Below, piece by piece: positions 33,717 through 42,725 of a DNA stretch of 64,000 bases. Each line of letters opens with the position of its first letter. Positions within the stretch are counted from its first letter, which is position 1. Origin of the DNA: Pseudomonadota bacterium (GTDB lineage Bacteria > Pseudomonadota > Gammaproteobacteria > Burkholderiales > Burkholderiaceae_F); assembly GCA_023443095.1 (NCBI GenBank), contig JAEZVV010000078.1, positions 1-64,000 of the forward strand. Reading direction: 5' to 3'. The position numbers and the translations under genes were made by a program. The notes below the pieces were generated by a model that was not told the origin of the DNA, made no database searches, and saw only the letters and a program-made list of their open reading frames with translations.

Positions 33717-34465
33717 CGGTGTTCGTCTCCCTTGCCGAGCCGCTGTTCGAGTACACGCACGAGGTAGGCGAGCGCGAGCGTCATCACCCAGTACATGAGC
33801 GAGATCGTCAGGTACGGTTCCCAGTAGCGCGCCGAGGCGCCGGCCACGGTGCGCGCGGCGTAGGCAAGTTCGGCCAGGCCGATCGCCGACACCAGCGACG
33901 AGTCCTTGAGGATGGAAATCGCGTTGTTGCCCAGCGGCGGCAGCATGCGGCGGAAGGCCTGCGGCAGGATGATGTGGCGCATCGCCTGCCAGTAGTTCAT
34001 GCCGACCGAGCGCGCCGATTCCATCTGGCCCTTGTCGAGCGACTGGATGCCGGCACGGAACACTTCCGACAGGTAGGCGCCGGCATTGAGCGTGATCGCC
34101 GCGATGCCCGAGAGCATGGCGCCATAGTTCGAGCGCAGTTCGCGCGCCGTGTCACCCGAGATCAGCAGCCCGTCGACCGGATGGATCAGCAGCGGCATGA
34201 CCGCGAACTGCATCAGCAGGATCTGCACGAACAGCGGCGTGCCGCGGAAGAAGCTCACGTAAACCGTCACCGGCCAGCGGACGCCGTAATGCATGAACTG
34301 CTTGAGCGGAGCGTGGCGGGCGTCGGCCAGCCGCGCCATGCCGAGGGCCATGCCCAGCATCACGCCGAGCGTGACGCAGATGGCGGTGATCTTGATCGTC
34401 ATGACGGCCCCTTCCATGAAGAGGGGCCAATACTCGATCAGTACATCGGTTCGAAAGCCGCTCAC
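33713..34465 (-). CDS. Polar amino-acid ABC transporter permease
   Basis: 250 residues, about five helices. The N-terminal LFMEGAVMTIKITAICVTLG and the EAA loop QMESARSVGMNYWQAMRHII with LPQAFRRMLPPLGN mark the HisMQ/GlnP family. The start is GTG 34465 with AAGGAG six bases upstream. A hairpin separates it from the binding-protein gene, likely lowering its expression relative to that gene. A single permease probably forms a homodimer. Confidence 0.94.
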   Translation of the reverse strand: MSGFRTDVLIEYWPLFMEGAVMTIKITAICVTLGVMLGMALGMARLADARHAPLKQFMHYGVRWPVTVYVSFFRGTPLFVQILLMQFAVMPLLIHPVDGLLISGDTARELRSNYGAMLSGIAAITLNAGAYLSEVFRAGIQSLDKGQMESARSVGMNYWQAMRHIILPQAFRRMLPPLGNNAISILKDSSLVSAIGLAELAYAARTVAGASARYWEPYLTISLMYWVMTLALAYLVRVLEQRLGKGDEHR

Positions 34466-34480
34466 GCAAGCTCCTTCAGG

Positions 34481-34512
34481 GAAAGCAAAGCGCCCCGGTG
34501 ATCGGGGCGCTT
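34481..34512 (-). terminator. Attenuating hairpin between binding-protein and permease genes
   Basis: 10-bp perfect stem AAGCGCCCCG/CGGGGCGCTT, loop GTGAT. On the minus strand it is followed by TTTGCTTT. Such partial terminators give excess binding protein over membrane parts. Confidence 0.7.
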
Positions 34513-34528
34513 GTTGGATCAGGGGTTA

Positions 34529-35299
34529 TCAGGCGGCTGGCAGCTTGGGGGCGTCAGTGCCGAACCACTTGCGGTAGATCTCGTTGTACTTGCCCGAGGC
34601 GATCACCTTCTTCAGGCCGGCGTTGATCTGGTCGAGCAGGGCCTTGTTGCCCTTCTTCACGCCGATGCCGAAGTACTGGTCCTTGAAGCGGGCGTCGCGC
34701 GCCATCTTGAACTGCTTGTCGGGGTTGTTCTTGGCGTAGAACGCGAGCACGCCGACGTCGCCGATGGCGGCGTCAACTCCGCCCTGGTTGAGTTCTTCGA
34801 GCACCAGCGGGGTGTTGTCGAAGCGGCGGATGGCGGTGCTGGTCTTGCCGAACTCCTCGCTGATCGCGGTGTCGCCGGCCGAGCCGTTGACCACGCCGAC
34901 CTTGCGACCCTTGAGGTCGGCCAGGCTGTTGATGGCCACGTTCTTCTGCGTGAGGATGAGCTGGTGGGCGAGGAAGTAGGGCGCCGAAAAGTCGACCATT
35001 TCCTTGCGCTTGTCGGTGATCGTGATGCCCGACATGATGATGTCGCGATCACCCTTGTCCACCGCCGGGAAGATGCCTTCCCACGGGGTGTTGACGAACT
35101 TCACCTTGAAGCCGCCCGCCTCTGCGATGGCGCGCATCAGGTCGATGTCGAAGCCGACGATTTCCTTCTGCGGGGTCTCGTATTCGAACGGGCGGTAGGT
35201 GGCGCCGGTGCCGACCACGTATTCGCGCGCTTGGGCCTGGGCCAGGCCGGTGCCGAGGGCGAGCATCGTGCACGATGCCCAGAGCAGCTTCTTGAACAT
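34529..35299 (-). CDS. Polar amino-acid ABC transporter substrate-binding protein
   Basis: 256 residues from ATG 35299, which has AAAGGA upstream. Signal peptide ends at AQAQA. The SBP_bac_3 pattern is clear: TYRPFEYETPQKEIVGFDID, then DIIMSGITITDKRKEMVDFS, KVGVVNGSAGD and the C-terminal YNEIYRKWFG. It delivers a polar amino acid (Gln/His/Arg class) to the permease. First gene of the operon. Confidence 0.95.
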   Translation of the reverse strand: MFKKLLWASCTMLALGTGLAQAQAREYVVGTGATYRPFEYETPQKEIVGFDIDLMRAIAEAGGFKVKFVNTPWEGIFPAVDKGDRDIIMSGITITDKRKEMVDFSAPYFLAHQLILTQKNVAINSLADLKGRKVGVVNGSAGDTAISEEFGKTSTAIRRFDNTPLVLEELNQGGVDAAIGDVGVLAFYAKNNPDKQFKMARDARFKDQYFGIGVKKGNKALLDQINAGLKKVIASGKYNEIYRKWFGTDAPKLPAA

Positions 35300-35479
35300 G
35301 CAGATTCCTTTCAAGGGGAACTTGAGCCCGGCGCAGAATCGGCCGCACGGGACGATGAAGTCGGCGCGGACGCGCAGTGCAGCCGACGGAAGCGTGGATT
35401 CTATGAGCGCGCGAGCCCTGGTGGTCGGGTCTGCGGCAAATCGTTGGGCTAGGGTTTGCGCGGACGGTCGCCTTGTGGT

Positions 35480-36313
35480 TCAGGCGACGGCAAGCGGCGG
35501 CTTGCTTGCGGGCGGCGGAAAATGGCGGTCGAGCTCGAGCCGGTCGGCCGCCGACAAAACGAGCCGGGCCGCGCCGAGGTTTTCGTTGAGGTGGCCGGGC
35601 TGGCCCGCTTTCGGGATCACGATCAGGTCGGGTTGCGCCAGCAGCCAGGCCAGGGCGATCTGCGCCGGGCTGGCCCGGTAACGCCGGCCGATCGCCACCA
35701 GCGCCGGGTGGCGGGCCAGCCGTCCTTCGTCGAGCGGGCAATACGCCATCGTCGGCAAGTGGTGGCGGCGCTGCCAGGGCAGCAGGTCGAACTCGATGCC
35801 GCGGCTTCCCAGCGAGTACCAGACCTGGTTGGTCGTGCAGCGGTCGCCGTCGGGAATGGCCCACAGCGCCTTCAGGTCGGCCGTGTCGAAGTTGCTTACG
35901 CCCCAGCGCCGGATCTTGCCTGCCGCGACCAGGCGCTCCATTGCCTCGAGCACCTCGGGCAGCGACACCTCGCCGCGCCAGTGCAGCAGATAGAGGTCGA
36001 GGTAGTCGGTACGCAGGTTCTGCAGGCTGCGCTCGCATGCCGCGCGGGCGGCCTTGACCCAGGAGTTCTGCGGCAGCACCTTGCTCACCAGGAAGACCTC
36101 GCTGCGGCGGCCGGCGATGGCTTCGCCCACGATCTTCTCGGCCTCGCCATCGGCGTACATCTCGGCCGTGTCGACCAGCCGGTAGCCGAGGTCGAGCCCG
36201 GTGCGCAGGGCCGCCACCTCGTCCTGGCGGCGGGTCGGGTCCTCGCCCAGGCGCCAGGTGCCCATGCCCAGGGCCGGGGCGGTGGAACCATCGGGCAGGC
36301 GGACGGACTTCAT
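35480..36313 (-). CDS. Aldo/keto reductase
   Basis: 277 residues from ATG 36313. The catalytic tetrad is Asp48, Tyr53 (VDTAEMYADGEAE), Lys78 and His111 (YLDLYLLHW). The TIM-barrel cofactor part has IPKAG near the C-terminus. NADPH-dependent reduction of aldehydes or keto compounds is expected; substrate unknown. The open frame continues 18 codons upstream, but family similarity starts at KSVRLPDGS. Confidence 0.92.
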   Translation of the reverse strand: MKSVRLPDGSTAPALGMGTWRLGEDPTRRQDEVAALRTGLDLGYRLVDTAEMYADGEAEKIVGEAIAGRRSEVFLVSKVLPQNSWVKAARAACERSLQNLRTDYLDLYLLHWRGEVSLPEVLEAMERLVAAGKIRRWGVSNFDTADLKALWAIPDGDRCTTNQVWYSLGSRGIEFDLLPWQRRHHLPTMAYCPLDEGRLARHPALVAIGRRYRASPAQIALAWLLAQPDLIVIPKAGQPGHLNENLGAARLVLSAADRLELDRHFPPPASKPPLAVA

Positions 36314-36451
36314 GGCGGTGTGGCGTGGAGGATGCGTCGGGGCGGGAGCTCCTATGCTAGCTTTCACCTAGAAGGCGTGTTGCTCCGGCGGCCGGATCGG
36401 CGGCTGCAACACGACCTCATAACAACAAAACACCCGCTCGAGGAGACACCC

Positions 36452-38884
36452 ATGAGCCAGCCCAACGCTGTGCGGCGTTTCGCCGCGCTTGGCGCCGTTT
36501 CGTTTGCCTCTGTCCTGCTGGTCGCCTGCGGCGGCGGCTCGGAGGACTCGACTTTCCCCAGCTCGGCGACATACAAGGCCAGCATCCAGCGCACGACCTG
36601 GGGCATCCCGCACATCACCGCGCCCGACGAAGCCGGTCTGGGTTATGGCGTCGGCTACAGCTTTGCGCAGGACAACTTCTGCGTGCTGGCCGACGAGATG
36701 CTCACCGTCAACGGCGAGCGCTCGAAGTGGCTGGGTCCGGATGCGGCCAACATCTACGGCCGCAACAACCTGCGCTCGGACTTCTACTTCAAGCTGATCA
36801 ACGACGAGACCCAGGCCCGGGCTTTCCTCGCCAAGCAGAGCGCCGAGAGCGCGGCGCTGATCCGGGGCTACGTGGCGGGCGTGAACCGCTACCTCAGGGA
36901 AACCGGCGTCGCCAACCTGCCGGGCGACTGCAAGGGCCAGCCCTGGGTGCGGGCGATCACGGAACTCGACATGGCGCGTCTGGTGCGCCGCCTCTCGGTC
37001 GAAGCGAGCGGTCTCCAGTTCGTCGATTCGATTTACGCCGCCCAGCCGCCCGCCGCCACGGTGGGGGCCGTGCGCCCGTTCCAGCAGGACTTGAAGCGCC
37101 AGGCGCGCACCCTGATGGCGGCCGCCGACGGACCCTTCAGCAAACGGCACTGGGACGAACTGCACGAACAGACCGGCAGCAACGCGGTGGCGCTGGGTGC
37201 CGAGGCCACGGCCAACGGCGTCGGCCATCTGCTCGGCAATCCGCATTTCCCGTGGTTCGGCGTGTTGCGCTTCTACCAGCTGCACGTGACCATCCCCGGC
37301 AAGATGGACGTCATGGGCGGCGCGCTTACCGGCTTCCCCGGGGTGAACATCGGCTTCAACCAGTCCTTCGCCTGGAGCCACACGGTCAACACCTCGTCGC
37401 ATTTCACCCTGTTCGCGCTGCAGCTCGACCCGGCCGATCCGACCCGCTATCTCTACGACGGCGTGTCGCGGCCGATGGACAAGAAGACGATTTCGGTCGA
37501 GGTCAAAGGGGCGAGCGGCCTCAGCACCCAGACCCGCACCGTGTATTCCTCGCACCACGGCCCGATCGTGGTGCGAGCCGGCCAGCTCGACTGGACCCGC
37601 GCGTCGGCCTTCGCGCTCAAGGATGCCAACCTCGACAACTGGCGCCTGATCGAGCAATGGCACCGAATGAACCGCGCCAGCAGCCTGGCCGAACTCAAGG
37701 GCACGCTCGAGTCGGTGGTCGGAATTCCCTGGGTCAACACGGTGGCGGTCGACCGCGGCGGCAACGCGCTTTACGCCAACATCAGCGTGGTGCCCAACGT
37801 CTCCAGCGCGAAGGAAGCGGCCTGCATCCCGGCGCAGTTGAAGCCCTTCATCGCCGCCGCCGGCCTCTACATCCTGGGCGGCAATACCGCCGCCTGTGAA
37901 TGGGACGTCGACTCGACGGCGCCGCAGCCCGGCATCTTCGCCGGCAAGAGCCTGCCCGCGATCGAGCGCCGCGACTACGTTCAGAACTCGAACGACAGCG
38001 CCTGGCTGTCGAACCCGGCGGCACCGATCACGACGTATCCGAGCATCGTCAGCCGCAGCTATATCGAGCAGAACGGTCGCACCCGTATCGGCCTGACCCA
38101 GATCGGCGCACGTCTGGCCGGCACCGACGGCTTGGCCGGCAACAAGTTCGACCTCACCAATCTGCAGACCATCGCCCTCAACAACCGCGTGTATTACGCC
38201 GACATCGCGCTCGACGGTCTGATGGGCCTGGCCTGTTCGGGAGCGCCGACGCAGACGGTGGGCACCCAGGTGGTCGATCTGGCCCAGCCCTGCGCGACTC
38301 TCGCCGCGTGGGACAAGCGCACCGAACTCAACAGCGTCGGCTTCCCCTTGTTCGCCGCCTGGTGGGACAAGCTCGGCGCCACCCGCAGCGGCATGTGGGC
38401 GGTGCCTTTTAACGCGGCCGACCCGGTCAACACCCCGCGCGGAATCCGCACCGGCGACGCTGCGCTCACCGGCGCGGTGCGCACCGCGCTTGCCAACGCG
38501 GTGTTGCAGCTTGCGACCGACAAGATCGACTACACCAAGCCCTGGGGCAATCTGCAGGTGGCGATCAAGGCGAGCCCGATCTCGGTCCACGGCGGCGACG
38601 GCAGCTACGGCATCTACAACGCGATCCGCAGTTCGATCGTTCCGCAGGCGCCGGGGGTGCGCATCGTCAACTACGGCACCAGCTATATCCAGTCGGTCAC
38701 CTGGGACGGCAGCACGCCGCGGGCCGAAGCCTTCCTGACGTATTCGAACTCGACCAACCCGAGCTCTCCCAACTACGGCAACCAGACCCTCGCTTTCATG
38801 GCCAAGGAGTGGATCCGCCTGCCTTTCACGCCGGACCAGATCAGCCGGGATCCCATGCTGACGTCGAGCACGATCTACGAATGA
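36452..38884 (+). CDS. Lipid-anchored Ntn-hydrolase acylase (penicillin / AHL acylase family)
   Basis: 810 residues from ATG 36452, with GAGGAGACACCC upstream. Lipobox LLVAC (Cys26) predicts a lipoprotein, unusual for this family. The self-cleavage site is QTGSNAVALG with nucleophile Ser243, giving an alpha chain of about 217 residues after lipidation and a beta chain of about 568. GNPHFPWFG, AWSHTVNTSSHF and NTPRGI fit the PvdQ/aculeacin-A acylase branch that removes fatty acyl chains from amides, including acyl-homoserine lactones. True substrate unknown. It ends in a strong terminator. Confidence 0.88.
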   Translation: MSQPNAVRRFAALGAVSFASVLLVACGGGSEDSTFPSSATYKASIQRTTWGIPHITAPDEAGLGYGVGYSFAQDNFCVLADEMLTVNGERSKWLGPDAANIYGRNNLRSDFYFKLINDETQARAFLAKQSAESAALIRGYVAGVNRYLRETGVANLPGDCKGQPWVRAITELDMARLVRRLSVEASGLQFVDSIYAAQPPAATVGAVRPFQQDLKRQARTLMAAADGPFSKRHWDELHEQTGSNAVALGAEATANGVGHLLGNPHFPWFGVLRFYQLHVTIPGKMDVMGGALTGFPGVNIGFNQSFAWSHTVNTSSHFTLFALQLDPADPTRYLYDGVSRPMDKKTISVEVKGASGLSTQTRTVYSSHHGPIVVRAGQLDWTRASAFALKDANLDNWRLIEQWHRMNRASSLAELKGTLESVVGIPWVNTVAVDRGGNALYANISVVPNVSSAKEAACIPAQLKPFIAAAGLYILGGNTAACEWDVDSTAPQPGIFAGKSLPAIERRDYVQNSNDSAWLSNPAAPITTYPSIVSRSYIEQNGRTRIGLTQIGARLAGTDGLAGNKFDLTNLQTIALNNRVYYADIALDGLMGLACSGAPTQTVGTQVVDLAQPCATLAAWDKRTELNSVGFPLFAAWWDKLGATRSGMWAVPFNAADPVNTPRGIRTGDAALTGAVRTALANAVLQLATDKIDYTKPWGNLQVAIKASPISVHGGDGSYGIYNAIRSSIVPQAPGVRIVNYGTSYIQSVTWDGSTPRAEAFLTYSNSTNPSSPNYGNQTLAFMAKEWIRLPFTPDQISRDPMLTSSTIYE

Positions 38885-38896
38885 GTGGTGCCAAAC

Positions 38897-38927
38897 AACA
38901 AGGCCGCCCGTGAGGGCGGCCTTGTTT
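38897..38927. terminator. Bidirectional terminator after the acylase gene
   Basis: 13-bp perfect stem AACAAGGCCGCCC/GGGCGGCCTTGTT with loop GTGA. T-rich on the plus side; it can also serve the leftward DASS gene ending at 38962. Confidence 0.85.
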
Positions 38928-38961
38928 CAGATCGAGCAGGCGCCGGCCGGGCGGCAGCGCA

Positions 38962-40413
38962 TCAGGGCATCACGACGGCGAGCCATGGCACGGCGATGAC
39001 GAGCAGGGCGAAGAGAAAGATCGCGCCGAAGATGGCGCCCAGCTTCCAGAACTGCTTGGCCGGGATGTAGCCGCTGCCGAGGTACACCGGGCTGGGTCCG
39101 GCGGCGTAGGGCGAGATGATTCCCATGATGCCGAGGGTGAACATCAGGAGCATCGCCAGGTGCGTCATGTTCATACCGGGGATGGTGGCGCCGACCGCGA
39201 GCATGACGGTGAGCAGGGCCGTGACGTGGGCGGTCAGGCTGGCGAACATGTAGTGCAGGACAAAGAACACCACCACCAGCACGATCATCGCCGTCAGCGG
39301 AGCCACGCCGACCATCTGCGCGCCGATCAGCGCCGCCAGCCACTTGATGAAGCCGACCTTGGCCAGGCCGCCGGCCAGGGCGACCAGGGTGGCGAACCAC
39401 GCCAGCGTGTTCCACGCCGCCTTGTTCGAGATCACGTCGTCCCAGCTGAGCACACCCAGCATCAGCATCACGGCGATGACCGCGATCGCCACCGTGGTGG
39501 CGTCGATCCAGGCGCCGCCGAAAATCCACAGCAGCAGGGCCAGCACGACACAGACGCCGAGCAGCAGTTCCTGGCGCGTGAGGCGGCCCATCTTCTTGAG
39601 TTCGGCCGCCGCCCAGGTCGGCACCTCGTCGCCCGAGGTGATGCTGGGCCGGATGATCCAGTAGCCCAACAGAGGCACCAGGACCAGCAGCAGGATTCCT
39701 ACCGGAGCGATGGCAAGGAACCAGTCGGTCCAGGACACCGAGATCGGCAGCGTCTTCTGCACCAGTTCGAGCGCCAGCAGGTTGGGCGCCAGCGCGGTCA
39801 GAAAAAGCGTGCTGGTCACGCAGGTGGTAGCCAGCGCGGTCCACATCAGATAGGTGCCGATGTAGGCCGCCGACGGGTCGTTGGGCAGGGATCGGTAGAG
39901 CGGGGGCAGGTTCTTGATGACGGGGTAGACCGTGCCGCCCGAGCGCGCCGTGACCGACGGCGTGAAAGGCGCGAGGACCAGGTCCGACAGGGCCACCGCA
40001 TAACCCAGGGTGAGGGTCTTGCGGCCCATGAGCTTGACCAGTCCGAGCGCGATGCGGCGGCCCAGGCCGGTCTTTTCATAACCGAGCGCGAACATGAAGG
40101 CGGCGAAGATCAGCCACACCGTGCCGTTGGAGAACCCCGACAGCGCCCACTTGAGCGCGGCTCCCGGCCACTTGGGACCGAGAGCGGCGAGTTCGGTCGG
40201 CGAAAACAGAACGGCATTGGCCAGCACCGCCACCGCCGCTACGCCGATGAAGCCGATCGCCCCGCCCGGCAGGGGCTCGAGCACCAGGCCGGCAATCACA
40301 CCGGCGAAGATCGCGAAGTACCACCAAGCGTGTTGCGGCAAACCGTCGGGCGGCGGAATCAGCCCGAGCACGAGCGCTACCGCGAGCGGCAGCAGAGCTT
40401 TCCAGAGTTTCAT
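38962..40413 (-). CDS. DASS-family (SLC13/CitT-like) carboxylate transporter
   Basis: 483 residues with about 12-13 membrane helices. The family motifs are visible: LAPFTPSVTARSGGTVYPVI (first SNT-like region), LFLTALAPN, and the C-terminal AAGPSPVYLGSGYIPAKQFW. It imports or exchanges di- or tricarboxylates or related anions such as tartrate or succinate. No clear SD. The cupin gene is upstream on the same strand, about 130 bp away, so they may share a transcript. Confidence 0.93.
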   Translation of the reverse strand: MKLWKALLPLAVALVLGLIPPPDGLPQHAWWYFAIFAGVIAGLVLEPLPGGAIGFIGVAAVAVLANAVLFSPTELAALGPKWPGAALKWALSGFSNGTVWLIFAAFMFALGYEKTGLGRRIALGLVKLMGRKTLTLGYAVALSDLVLAPFTPSVTARSGGTVYPVIKNLPPLYRSLPNDPSAAYIGTYLMWTALATTCVTSTLFLTALAPNLLALELVQKTLPISVSWTDWFLAIAPVGILLLVLVPLLGYWIIRPSITSGDEVPTWAAAELKKMGRLTRQELLLGVCVVLALLLWIFGGAWIDATTVAIAVIAVMLMLGVLSWDDVISNKAAWNTLAWFATLVALAGGLAKVGFIKWLAALIGAQMVGVAPLTAMIVLVVVFFVLHYMFASLTAHVTALLTVMLAVGATIPGMNMTHLAMLLMFTLGIMGIISPYAAGPSPVYLGSGYIPAKQFWKLGAIFGAIFLFALLVIAVPWLAVVMP

Positions 40414-40542
40414 GGGAACGGGGGAAGAGGTGAAGGCCCTGGCTCGGCCAGCGTCGAACCAGGGCTGTTGTCTGTCTGGCCGCTCAGCGGATGAGCGGCC
40501 AGATCGGTCAAGCGGCAGGCCTTGGGTTGGCTGCCGGAGTCC

Positions 40543-41229
40543 CTACTTGGCAGCGGGGCGGACGGGCGGAACCGGGATCGCGTTGGGCACCAACGAAGCG
40601 CGCGAGGTGAAGCGGTCGGGGTTGATCCAGCCGGCGCTGTAGTTCATCACGTCGACCTTGTCGCTAGGCTCGCGCCACCAGCAGTACAGGGCCTTCAGAG
40701 GCTTGGTCTTCGAGAGGTTGGTCCAGCCGTGCGCCGAGTAGGGGCGGTGGTAGATCATGTCGCCGGGCTTGACCTTTTTCTTCTCGTCGTCGACGTGCCA
40801 TTCGGCGCTGCCGTCGAGGATGAAATAGAACTCGCTCGCCGGGTGGTTGTGGGCCGGGTAGGTTTCGCCCTTGGCGAGTTCGAGCGTGCCGCAATACGCA
40901 CCTTCGGCGCTGAGTCCCTTGTGGGTCTTGTAGGCAGCGGGAGCGATCAGCTCGGTGTACCAGTAGATCGAGTCCTTGTCGGCCAGGCCGTTGGCGCCGT
41001 TGCCGCGGAACCAGGGCGGATACTTCTTGTTCGACTTGCGCGGTGCTTCGTCCTCGTGGATGAAGGCGGTCGTGCCTTCGACGCGGCCCGGAACCGGATA
41101 TTCGGCGCCAGGGTAGGCGGCTTTGGTCTTGGCATCGGGAGTGGCGCTGGGGTCCTTGGCGCTGGCGCTGGCGCCAAGGCCGAGGAAGGTGGCTGAAACG
41201 GCAAGGGCCAGAACGGTCTTCAACTTCAC
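40543..41229 (-). CDS. Periplasmic cupin-domain protein
   Basis: 228 residues from GTG 41229, which has GGAGAAGCACC before it. Signal peptide ends near SASA. Cupin motif 1 is perfect, GETYPAHNHPASEFYFILDG (G-x5-H-x-H-x3-E-x6-G), and motif 2 is GDMIYHRPYSAHGWTN. So a 3-His/1-Glu metal site is expected. The fold suits lyases, dioxygenases or isomerases; a DMSP-lyase-like role is one option but is not shown by sequence. The DASS carrier downstream suggests a small-acid substrate. Confidence 0.82.
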   Translation of the reverse strand: MKLKTVLALAVSATFLGLGASASAKDPSATPDAKTKAAYPGAEYPVPGRVEGTTAFIHEDEAPRKSNKKYPPWFRGNGANGLADKDSIYWYTELIAPAAYKTHKGLSAEGAYCGTLELAKGETYPAHNHPASEFYFILDGSAEWHVDDEKKKVKPGDMIYHRPYSAHGWTNLSKTKPLKALYCWWREPSDKVDVMNYSAGWINPDRFTSRASLVPNAIPVPPVRPAAK

Positions 41230-41715
41230 GGTGCTTCTCCTTCGAGTTGTCTCGAGCATGGTTGGGATCGTCGTGAGACCAGGTGGCGAGGGCCGGCAGG
41301 CCTTTCGAAACCTGGAACGCTTTCATTGTCGAGAGCAGGGAAGCGAATGAAACAAGTGGTATTGCGGAGGGCGTCGCCGACAGAAGCCGCGTTCGCCAAT
41401 ACCTGATGGGTGAGGGCCGCGTCGGTGTCAAAACGAGGCTTTTTGCCTCGGGCTGCAAGAGCGGACGCAGGCGCTGCCGGCGAGCGCTGGGCAGAGATGC
41501 GGCGGCAGCGGAGCCCGGCGGCCGAGGCCGGCTTGCGTCCCGCCTTTCCTGAAGCCGTCAATACCGGGCGCTGTCAAAATGGCGCTCCTTGACGGCGGAC
41601 AGGGATAGTCGCACTCGTGTTGCGGGCGCGACAGGCAACGCTTATCCGTTTGTATTCGTAGGCCGATGACGGGGTTCGAGGTAGTGCTCGAGCGTCGTCG
41701 GCGTGGAGGAGATCG
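41230..41715. other. Divergent intergenic region between cupin and RpiR genes
   Basis: About 485 bp without a convincing gene. Apart from the inverted repeat at 41321-41352 and a shorter GTCAA-N11-TTGAC repeat near 41575, I see no defined element. It probably holds both divergent promoters. Confidence 0.6.
41321..41352. promoter_or_regulatory. Candidate operator TTTCATT-N18-AATGAAA
   Basis: Perfect 7-bp inverted repeat about 95-120 bp upstream of the cupin start and in the control region shared with the RpiR-type regulator. TGAAA-type half-sites are common for RpiR proteins, so it is a candidate site for that regulator. Confidence 0.4.
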
Positions 41716-42582
41716 ATGCGTAAAACCGATGGCGAATCGGAACTGGAGTTTCTGCAGCGGGTGCTGCCCCATCTTCCGGGACGCCAGCGCCGCTTGGCCG
41801 ATTTCGTGCGGCTGAACTACCGCTCGCTGGTGGGGCTGAGCTCAATCGACCTGGCAAACGCTGCGGGAGTGAGCGAATCCACGGTGGTACGCACGGTGCG
41901 CGCCCTGGGTTACGCAGGTTATGTCGATTTCCAGCGCGCCTGGGTCGATTTCCTGCGCGCCGAACTGGTGTCGGACGAGTGGCTGGCGAAGACGGTGGGC
42001 GAATCGACCGGAGAGATCCTCGAGACCATCGTGACGGCCGAGATGCGCTCGCTCGAGCGCCTCCTGCGCGAGACGTCGGCGGCGCGGATCGAACGGGCAA
42101 TCGCCTTGTTGGGAGCGGGGCGCCGTGTGTATGTCTTGGGTGCGCAGTCGTCGTCGGTGTTGGCTTTTTCGGCCGCCTACGAACTGGGAAAGATCCGGCC
42201 CGAAGTGCGTCTGCTGAAGCTTGAGACCGAAGACGCCGTTCACGCTTTGGTCGACGCCGAGCCGGCCGATGTCGCCCTGGTGTTCGGCTTCCCGCGTTAT
42301 CCGTCGAGGGTGCTGCGCGCCGTGGACGTGCTGCGCGATCAGGCCGTGCCTTTCGTCTCCGTGGTGCACAACGAAACCTCGCCTTTTGTCGAAGGGGCGG
42401 CAGTGGCGATTCCGGTCTACCTCCGCTACTACACCCTGACCTCGGGTTACTCGCCGGCGGTGTGTCTGCTCAACGCCATCGTGATCGGCGTGGCCCGGCT
42501 CAATGAGACCGCCGCCCGCCAACGTGCCGCCCGCTTCGAACAAGTTGTCAGCACGATGCGGGTATTCGAGCGCGAAGTTTGA
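41716..42582 (+). CDS. RpiR/MurR-family transcriptional regulator
   Basis: 288 residues. N-terminal HTH_6 domain (about 1-80) with LANAAGVSESTVVRTVRALG, then a SIS domain (about 125-255) with GRRVYVLGAQSSSVLAFSAA and a DVALVFGFPRYPSRVL stretch. SIS domains bind phosphosugars or related ligands. GGAGGAGATCG precedes the ATG. It stands 143 bp before the Dcu-type carrier and diverges from the cupin-DASS pair, so it may control one or both. Confidence 0.92.
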   Translation: MRKTDGESELEFLQRVLPHLPGRQRRLADFVRLNYRSLVGLSSIDLANAAGVSESTVVRTVRALGYAGYVDFQRAWVDFLRAELVSDEWLAKTVGESTGEILETIVTAEMRSLERLLRETSAARIERAIALLGAGRRVYVLGAQSSSVLAFSAAYELGKIRPEVRLLKLETEDAVHALVDAEPADVALVFGFPRYPSRVLRAVDVLRDQAVPFVSVVHNETSPFVEGAAVAIPVYLRYYTLTSGYSPAVCLLNAIVIGVARLNETAARQRAARFEQVVSTMRVFEREV

Positions 42583-42725
42583 GCGAGACGCGCAAGGCAA
42601 AAACCCGAAGCGAACAAACGAGTATGGTCGGGCGCGTCGGCGTCTCGCTTAATGACGAGTTCAGCTTTGCCGTAGCGGTGCCGTGGGCCTGTTTGCCGGC
42701 GGGCGAGTCGTGTCGGCAATAGGCA

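Noticed and set aside
35456..38884. A single 1142-codon open frame
   Set aside because: The first 332 codons are open frame opposite the aldo/keto reductase and control region; signal peptide, SD and family similarity start at 36452.
41283..41552. 89-codon ORF in the cupin-RpiR gap
   Set aside because: No SD, composition of random high-GC frame, and no recognisable motif.
41574..41596. GTCAA-N11-TTGAC repeat
   Set aside because: Arms of five bases are expected by chance in 485 bp; the 41321 repeat is longer and better placed.
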